From NCBI GenBank assembly GCA_041487535.1, contig JBGPNM010000047.1, positions 1 through 9,845 on the forward strand: a stretch of DNA of 9,845 nt, read 5' to 3'. The notes beneath the pieces are model-generated. The model made no database searches. It was not told the origin of the DNA and saw nothing but the letters and a program-made list of their open reading frames with translations. The position numbers were made by a program, and so were the translations under genes. How positions within the stretch are numbered: the first letter of the stretch is position 1; each line of letters starts with the position of its first letter. Shown here one piece after another: positions 5,660 through 9,845 of the stretch. The DNA comes from JANWHZ01 sp041487535. Lineage in GTDB: Bacteria; Patescibacteriota; Saccharimonadia; Saccharimonadales; UBA4665.

Positions 5660-5686
5660 GCCAGTTTTGCTTGTCAGCAAACCGGC
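5660..5686 (+). other. Hairpin between rpmH and rnpA (possible processing site or attenuator)
   Basis: GCCAGTTTTGC (5660-5670) can pair with GCAAACCGGC (5677-5686) across a six-base loop, with one mismatch and one bulged base. It is followed by ATGCTTTCTT, not a clean U-run, so it is a poor intrinsic terminator. It could trim or partly attenuate the message so that L34 is made in excess over RnpA. The 133-bp gap holds no gene that I can see. Confidence 0.35.
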
Positions 5687-5765
5687 AGTTATGCTTTCTT
5701 CCAGGAATTGCCGCCCGGCATTCACTAGCGCGTATTTCACATAACAGCGGCGAAACGGGTCAACT

Positions 5766-6170
5766 ATGATTTCGAGTCAGCATCGCTTTCATGGCTACAA
5801 CAGTTTGAATTTTGTGTACCGGCACGGGGCTACCACGCGCGACAACAACATGTCGCTGCGGTTTGTACGTAATGCCCGTCGCAGCACGCACCGCATAGCC
5901 GTCATCGTCAGCCGCAAGGTGCACAAGTCGGCGGTACGGCGCAACCGGATTCGGCGGCGCCTGTACGAGATTATTCGCGCGCAGGAGGCAGCGATTACCG
6001 ACCCGTACGACATTGTCCTGACCGTTTTTAGCGATACGCTGGCCGAGGTACCGGCCGGGACGCTTTCCCGGTCGGTGACGGGCTTGCTCCAGAAATCGGG
6101 TGTTATAAAGACGGCCGGCAACAGCCCGGCATCTCGTCACCATGCTATAGTTACTAATGAGAGAGGATAG
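5766..6170 (+). CDS. rnpA: Ribonuclease P protein component
   Basis: RnpA binds the RNase P RNA and the 5' leader of precursor tRNAs, raising the efficiency of tRNA 5' maturation. The 134-residue product has the typical N-terminus H-R-F-H-G-Y-N-S-L-N-F-V-Y-R-H-G (6-21), central basic strand R-I-A-V-I-V-S-R-K-V (43-52), and the diagnostic RNR helix H-K-S-A-V-R-R-N-R-I-R-R-R-L-Y-E (53-68). P-Y-D-I-V-L-T-V (80-87) is the last conserved strand. The C-terminal 20 or so residues are a polar tail beyond the core. ATG 5766 is the only start that keeps the N-terminal family motif; no clear ribosome site precedes it. It lies 133 bp after rpmH and 11 bp before yidC, in the usual order, and ends with TAG. 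Confidence 0.95.
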   Translation: MISSQHRFHGYNSLNFVYRHGATTRDNNMSLRFVRNARRSTHRIAVIVSRKVHKSAVRRNRIRRRLYEIIRAQEAAITDPYDIVLTVFSDTLAEVPAGTLSRSVTGLLQKSGVIKTAGNSPASRHHAIVTNERG

Positions 6171-6181
6171 TTTGCCAGCTT

Positions 6182-7129
6182 ATGTTTACCACCCTCATCG
6201 TACAGCCCGTCTTCAACCTTCTGGTGTTGATTTACGCGCTGCTGCCCGGGCACAATTTTGGCCTCGCTATCATTCTGTTTACGATTGTCATACGCTTGCT
6301 GCTATGGCCGCTCGTCAGGAAGCAGCTGCATCAGACTAAGGCCATGCGTAAGCTCCAACCCGAGCTGCGCCGCATTAAGAAAGAAACGAAGGGTGACCGC
6401 CAGAAAGAGTCGGTTATGGTCATGGCGCTCTATAAAGAACACGGCGTCAGTCCTTTCGGCTCGATCGGCATTCTGTTGCTCCAGCTGCCGATCTTGATCG
6501 CACTGTATGACGGGCTGAGGCGGGTGGTGGTAAAGCCGCAACAGATCGTTGATTTTGCCTACCCTGCCTTGCGGCAGCTGCCGTGGATGCGCGAACTTGC
6601 GCATAATATACATCTGTTCGACGGCACGTTGTTCGGTGTGGTGGATCTGACCAAAAGTGCTCTCAGCAACGGCGCCGTTTATTGGCCGGCGCTCGTGATC
6701 GTGATCGCCAGCGCCCTGGTGCAGTATCTGCAAAGCAAACAGCTGCTCGTCACCGATAAGAACGCCCGGGGTCTGCGCGCTATCCTGCGCGATGCCGGCA
6801 GCGGCAAGGAAGCAGACCAGAGCGAGGTTTCGGCCGCGGTTGGCGGCACCACGCGCTACCTCATACCGATTATGGTGTTGGGGGTGACCATTCGGCTGGC
6901 ATCGGCACTCGGCTTGTACTGGTTGGTCGGCGGCTTGGTCGCTTATATCCAACAATCGATAGTCTTACGAGAGGATGAAACCGAGCTGGAAGCGCTGGCG
7001 GATACTGCGGCCGCAAAGGATACCGCCGCTATTCCCGAAGGCGAAGTGGTCGCAGACGACCCTGCTCCCGACAAGCCCCCTTCAAAAACAAAAACCGCGC
7101 GCTCTAGGAAAAGGAGGAAGAAGAGATGA
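6182..7129 (+). CDS. yidC: Membrane protein insertase YidC/Oxa1 family
   Basis: YidC inserts and folds membrane proteins, alone or with Sec. The 315-residue product is the short type without a large periplasmic domain, as in Gram-positive SpoIIIJ. Hydrophobic segments lie at about 5-21, 27-44, 94-112, 165-185 and 225-258. R38 in I-V-I-R-L-L-L-W-P-L matches the conserved arginine of the hydrophilic groove. The cytoplasmic hairpin after it (46-90) is highly charged and contains the usual M-R-K-L-Q-P-E-L-R-R-I-K, followed by G-S-I-G-I-L-L-L-Q-L-P-I-L-I-A-L. No lipobox cysteine is seen at the N-terminus. The last 50 residues change from acidic to proline-rich to a strongly basic end (R-S-R-K-R-R-K-K-R), a likely ribosome-binding tail. 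It overlaps jag by four bases (ATGA). Confidence 0.95.
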   Translation: MFTTLIVQPVFNLLVLIYALLPGHNFGLAIILFTIVIRLLLWPLVRKQLHQTKAMRKLQPELRRIKKETKGDRQKESVMVMALYKEHGVSPFGSIGILLLQLPILIALYDGLRRVVVKPQQIVDFAYPALRQLPWMRELAHNIHLFDGTLFGVVDLTKSALSNGAVYWPALVIVIASALVQYLQSKQLLVTDKNARGLRAILRDAGSGKEADQSEVSAAVGGTTRYLIPIMVLGVTIRLASALGLYWLVGGLVAYIQQSIVLREDETELEALADTAAAKDTAAIPEGEVVADDPAPDKPPSKTKTARSRKRRKKR

Positions 7130-7608
7130 GCGACGATGCTATAGATACCCAGAACCTGGAGACGGCCATAGTCTATGCCAAAAAATTTCTGGAGGACATG
7201 CTGTCATTCCTCGGTCTCAATACCGATGTGCACGCCACGCACGAGGATGACGTAATCCAACTCGGTATTCCCTCTACCCGCATGAATGGTTTCCTGATCG
7301 GTCAGCGCGGTGATACGATGCGGGCCATGCAGTTTTTGGTAGGCAGCGCGTTAAAGAACCAGGGGCACAACTATGCGCGCGTGAATGTTGACGTCGCCGG
7401 CTATAAGCAGCAGCGCGCCTCGCGGCTAGAGAAAACCGCCGAGGCATGGGTGAAGCAGGTACAAGACACCGGCGAGCCAATGGAGCTGGGCCCCATGAAT
7501 GCCGCCGACCGCCGGATTATCCACAAACTGGCCGCCGATTCCGGGCTAGTCAGCGAATCAGTCGGCGAAGGCCGCGACCGGCGTATCGTCCTTAAGCCTG
7601 GCGTGTAG
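7126..7608 (+). CDS. jag: Jag/KhpB-type KH-R3H RNA-binding protein
   Basis: Jag (KhpB/EloR) binds RNA and in other bacteria affects cell elongation and division; it is nearly always encoded next to yidC. The 160-residue product has a KH domain (about 30-95) with the G-Q-R-G loop at 59-62 (I-G-Q-R-G-D-T-M-R-A-M-Q) and an R3H domain (about 97-158) with R-x3-H at R129 and H133 in M-N-A-A-D-R-R-I-I-H-K. The Jag-N domain found at the N-terminus of many Firmicute homologues is missing; about 25 residues of acidic leader take its place. The start is set by a strong AGGAGG about a dozen bases upstream and the ATGA overlap with yidC, so translation is coupled. It ends TAG, 5 bp from the convergent glycosyltransferase stop, with no terminator between. 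Confidence 0.93.
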   Translation: MSDDAIDTQNLETAIVYAKKFLEDMLSFLGLNTDVHATHEDDVIQLGIPSTRMNGFLIGQRGDTMRAMQFLVGSALKNQGHNYARVNVDVAGYKQQRASRLEKTAEAWVKQVQDTGEPMELGPMNAADRRIIHKLAADSGLVSESVGEGRDRRIVLKPGV

Positions 7609-7613
7609 CCGAG

Positions 7614-8717
7614 CTACTCCTCGTTCAACACTTCTTGATAGACTTTAAGGGTTAGTTCGGCCATGCGCTTCCAGGAGTACTTTTTTACTTGTTTGTAGCC
7701 GGCATGTATCAGTTTTTCGCGCAGATCCGGCTTTTTTAGTACCGCATGCATAGCGTTTGTCATGTCCTCAACATCAAGCGGGTCAAAGTATCTGGCCGCA
7801 TCGCCGTAAATTTCCGGCAGGCAGGTAGCGTTGCTGCTGACGACCGGTGCGCCGTGGGCCATAGCTTCCAGGCCTGGCAGGCCGAAGCCTTCGCTCAAGG
7901 ACGGGAATATGTATGCCTCGGTATGCTCGTACAGCCAGCGCAGCTGTCCGTCAGTAATGAAGCCGGTAAAGTGGACGTCCGGAATGCCTAACTTTTCTAC
8001 CTGGTGAGTGTGATGCTTAAAGAGCGTGTCCTGCTTGCCTGCCAACACTAAGTGAATATCTGGTACATCTTGTTTCAGAAGAGAGTAGGCTTCGATCAGC
8101 CGGCTGAGGTTTTTATGCGGATTGGGGCGGCCCACATACATTATGAAGCGTTTACCTTCTAATGCTTCAAGCGGCTCGGCTTTCTGGTCGAGCGGCTCCC
8201 CTGCTTCATAGGTCACGACTATTTTGCGGCTGTTGATGCGCATGGAGCGGGCGACGTCGTTCTTTACGTACTCGCTGGGCGTGATGATTGCTTTTGATTT
8301 ATGCGCCGCCACAAAGTTGACCCATTTGTACATTCTTTGCTTCAACCGGAACACGAAACGGTTTTTCGAGGGGTTGCCGAAGCGCAGCGTCGTTAAATCA
8401 TGCATGGTCGTCACCACTTTTCCTTGGTATAAGATAGGCTGCTGTACCATTGCAAAGTGCACGAGGTCGGCGTTAAGACGGATAATTTGCCACGCCAGGC
8501 CGATCTGTTCGCTGAACGTGAACTCCTTATACGGGCACGCCAGTTTGGTAAAGCGTTTGCTGCGCGGCTGCCAGGCGTCAATATCCGCCGGCTTTAACAG
8601 TACGACGTAACGGTGGCTCAGATCGGTATCTACCTCCTGCAGGTAGTGCAGCAGGCGCTCTACGTACCGGCCGGTGCTGGTGGTCAGCTCGCGGGCATCG
8701 ATGACGATCTTCTTCAT
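7614..8717 (-). CDS. GT4-family (GT-B fold) glycosyltransferase
   Basis: The 367-residue product transfers a sugar from a nucleotide-activated donor to a glycan or lipid acceptor. The N-terminal Rossmann half (about 1-170) begins I-V-I-D-A-R-E-L and has G-R-Y-V-E-R-L-L (16-23) and H-D-L-T-T-L-R (106-112), resembling mannosyltransferase-like members. The C-terminal donor-binding half carries Y-V-G-R-P-N-P-H-K-N (194-203), L-V-L-A-G-K (223-228) and the retaining-enzyme E-x7-E motif E-G-F-G-L-P-G-L-E (276-284). This is followed by G-A-P-V-V-S-S-N-A-T-C-L-P-E (289-302) and A-A-R-Y-F-D-P. It lacks membrane segments and is probably cytoplasmic or peripheral. The donor cannot be read from sequence; the divergent dehydratase gene suggests a GDP-mannose-derived sugar. 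The ATG has no Shine-Dalgarno and lies six bases after a -10-like TACAGT. Confidence 0.92.
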   Translation of the reverse strand: MKKIVIDARELTTSTGRYVERLLHYLQEVDTDLSHRYVVLLKPADIDAWQPRSKRFTKLACPYKEFTFSEQIGLAWQIIRLNADLVHFAMVQQPILYQGKVVTTMHDLTTLRFGNPSKNRFVFRLKQRMYKWVNFVAAHKSKAIITPSEYVKNDVARSMRINSRKIVVTYEAGEPLDQKAEPLEALEGKRFIMYVGRPNPHKNLSRLIEAYSLLKQDVPDIHLVLAGKQDTLFKHHTHQVEKLGIPDVHFTGFITDGQLRWLYEHTEAYIFPSLSEGFGLPGLEAMAHGAPVVSSNATCLPEIYGDAARYFDPLDVEDMTNAMHAVLKKPDLREKLIHAGYKQVKKYSWKRMAELTLKVYQEVLNEE

Positions 8718-8723
8718 ACGTTT

Positions 8724-8751
8724 ACTGTAGCAGAATTTACCGCACGGTCAG
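8724..8751 (-). promoter_or_regulatory. Putative promoter of the glycosyltransferase, abutting its ATG
   Basis: On the minus strand CTGACC (8746-8751, 4 of 6 to TTGACA) and TACAGT (8724-8729) are separated by 16 bp. Six bases (AAACGT) then precede the ATG at 8717. This is the same geometry as the rpmH promoter and again predicts a leaderless mRNA. Confidence 0.5.
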
Positions 8752-8768
8752 CAATCAGCGCTGGGGAA

Positions 8769-8806
8769 TGATACAATAGCATCACAAAACTAGCGTTACT
8801 AGAAGG
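8769..8806 (+). promoter_or_regulatory. Extended -10 promoter and ribosome site of the dehydratase gene
   Basis: TG-A-TACAAT (8769-8777) forms an extended -10; no good -35 is visible, and the place for one overlaps the -35 of the divergent glycosyltransferase promoter. The leader is about 30 nt. AGAAGG at 8801-8806 ends six bases before ATG 8813 and touches the in-frame ATG 8807, so 8813 is the better start. Confidence 0.6.
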
Positions 8807-8812
8807 ATGTAC

Positions 8813-9742
8813 ATGGCGAAAAAAGCGGTTATTATAGGTGTTTCGTCGCAGGACGGATCGTACCTTGCCGATTTGCTGCTGGAAAAGGGCTATGAAGTGA
8901 CCGGCACCATTCGGCGCAGCACGCATTATCAGCATCCTAACATCGAGCATCTCTATGGAAAAATCCGCATTGAAGCGGCTGACCTCATTGATAGCGGCAG
9001 TATCGAACGGGTTATAAAAGACGCGCAACCCGACGAAGTCTACAATGTTGCCGCACAATCCGTGCCTGCAGATAGCTGGACGCATGCTATTTATACCGGC
9101 GAAGTGACGGCGCTCGGGCCAGTCCGCGTGTTTGAAGCAGTCCGGAAATTCGCGCCCAACGCACATATTTATCAGGCGACCAGCCGAGAGATTCTGGGCG
9201 GCATCGGCGGCAATAATGAATCTGCCACGGAAGCGACGCCGATCTATGGCAATAATCCATACGGCATCGCCAAGGCCTACGCGCACATGATGATCAACTG
9301 TTACCGCGAGAGCTACGGTATGTTTGTGTGCGGCGGCATTTTGTTTAATCACGAAAGTCCGCGCCGTAGTATGCACTTTGTTACCCGTAAAATTACCGCG
9401 GGCGTGGCATGTATCAAGAACAAGCCCAAGAATATGCCTATCAATGAAGCTGGCGAACCCTTAATCGGCGCGGACGGCAAACTCCACATGGGCGACACCA
9501 GCACCATGCGCGACTGGGGCTATGCCAAAGAGTATGTTGAAGCCATGTGGCTAATGCTGCAGCATGATACCCCTCGTGATTATGTAATTGGTACCAACAC
9601 AACTCGTTCGGTAAAAGAAGCACTGCAGATTGCCTTCGAGCACGTCGGTTTGAACTGGGAAGATTACACCGTCGAGGATAGCAAGTTCAAGCGCCTGACG
9701 GAGATTAAAGAGCTGCGAGGTGATTACAGCTTAGCGAAGTAG
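8813..9742 (+). CDS. gmd: GDP-mannose 4,6-dehydratase family protein, C-terminus cut by an in-frame TAG
   Basis: GMD converts GDP-mannose to GDP-4-keto-6-deoxymannose, the precursor of GDP-fucose, GDP-rhamnose and related sugars, with bound NADP. The 309 residues before the stop show the extended SDR fold: nucleotide loop G-V-S-S-Q-D-G-S-Y-L (9-18), R-R-S (34-36), N-V-A-A-Q-S (78-83), catalytic Y150-x3-K154 in P-Y-G-I-A-K, and the GMD hallmark G-I-L-F-N-H-E-S-P-R-R (175-185). R-D-W-G-Y-A-K-E-Y-V-E-A-M-W (233-246) and D-Y-V-I-G-T (256-261) follow. It is divergent at two key places: the second glycine of the usual GxTGQDG is serine, and the usual Q-A-S-T-S-E is Q-A-T-S-R-E (121-126), keeping a hydroxyl and the glutamate. 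TAG at 9740-9742 falls just before the conserved E-L-G segment, and the family's tail continues in frame to 9820. Enzyme family is sure; activity is not. Confidence 0.9.
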   Translation: MAKKAVIIGVSSQDGSYLADLLLEKGYEVTGTIRRSTHYQHPNIEHLYGKIRIEAADLIDSGSIERVIKDAQPDEVYNVAAQSVPADSWTHAIYTGEVTALGPVRVFEAVRKFAPNAHIYQATSREILGGIGGNNESATEATPIYGNNPYGIAKAYAHMMINCYRESYGMFVCGGILFNHESPRRSMHFVTRKITAGVACIKNKPKNMPINEAGEPLIGADGKLHMGDTSTMRDWGYAKEYVEAMWLMLQHDTPRDYVIGTNTTRSVKEALQIAFEHVGLNWEDYTVEDSKFKRLTEIKELRGDYSLAK

Positions 9743-9823
9743 GAGCTGGGCTTGGTACCGCTCACCAGCTTTGAAGACCTCATCAAGATGATGGTCGATG
9801 TAGATATCATGCGATTTTATTAG
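9743..9823 (+). other. In-frame continuation of the dehydratase after its TAG
   Basis: Reading on in the same frame gives E-L-G-L-V-P-L-T-S-F-E-D-L-I-K-M-M-V-D-V, then D-I-M-R-F-Y, then TAG at 9821-9823. This matches the usual GMD C-terminus (K/A-E-L-G-W-x-P-x-x-S-F-E-E-L-V-x-x-M-V-x-x-D). With it the protein would be about 336 residues, close to family length. The stretch is therefore coding in origin, lost by a stop mutation or sequencing error, or reached by readthrough. Confidence 0.8.
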
Positions 9824-9845
9824 CTGGTGAGCTTAATCGAACATA

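Noticed and set aside
6302..6955. Minus-strand open frame antisense to yidC
   Set aside because: It lies entirely inside a clear yidC gene and has no motif or ribosome site.
8714..9376. Long minus-strand open frame antisense to the dehydratase gene
   Set aside because: It is a shadow of a well-recognised gene, has no known motif, and would overlap the glycosyltransferase start.
9740..9742. UAG recoded as a sense codon throughout the genome
   Set aside because: UAG ends three other genes here at natural positions, so a changed genetic code is not supported; a local event is more likely.

Overview
The window looks like the replication-origin neighbourhood of a bacterial chromosome, probably from a Patescibacteria (CPR) lineage and most like Saccharibacteria. 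The taxonomic call is an inference. It rests on the compact ancestral order recF-dnaN-dnaA // rpmH-rnpA-yidC-jag with no mnmE, mnmG, rsmG or parAB after jag, a Jag protein lacking its usual N-terminal domain, dense packing, and several promoters that abut the start codon. No rRNA, tRNA, CRISPR array or transposase gene was seen.

Layout: (a) 2-616, the 3' end of a plus-strand gene of unknown function with beta-blade-like repeats. (b) 640-3190, recF and dnaN on the minus strand, separated by a plus-strand gene for a stand-alone YqfO/NIF3-type domain whose stop codon overlaps that of dnaN. (c) 3191-3670, the dnaN promoter region, a G-rich tract, and a 165-bp near-perfect palindrome ending exactly at the dnaA stop codon. 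(d) 3671-5053, dnaA on the minus strand. (e) 5054-5491, a gene-free stretch with a cluster of DnaA boxes next to an A+T-rich segment, the best oriC candidate. (f) 5492-7608, the plus-strand run rpmH, rnpA, yidC, jag (ribosomal protein L34, RNase P protein, membrane insertase, KH/R3H RNA-binding protein). (g) 7614-8717, a minus-strand GT4 glycosyltransferase, divergent from a plus-strand GDP-mannose 4,6-dehydratase gene (8813-9742).

How they work together: DnaA opens the origin, the beta clamp (DnaN) tethers polymerase, and RecF acts in gap repair. These genes and the rpmH run point away from the candidate oriC on both sides, co-directional with forks leaving it. The glycosyltransferase and the dehydratase share one divergent promoter region and probably feed a deoxyhexose-containing surface glycan.

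The points most worth checking are the palindrome at the dnaA stop codon, which looks like a non-autonomous mobile element with a TTA target duplication; an in-frame TAG cutting off the conserved C-terminus of the dehydratase, with the homologous tail continuing in frame afterwards; and promoters placed so that transcripts of rpmH and the glycosyltransferase would be leaderless.
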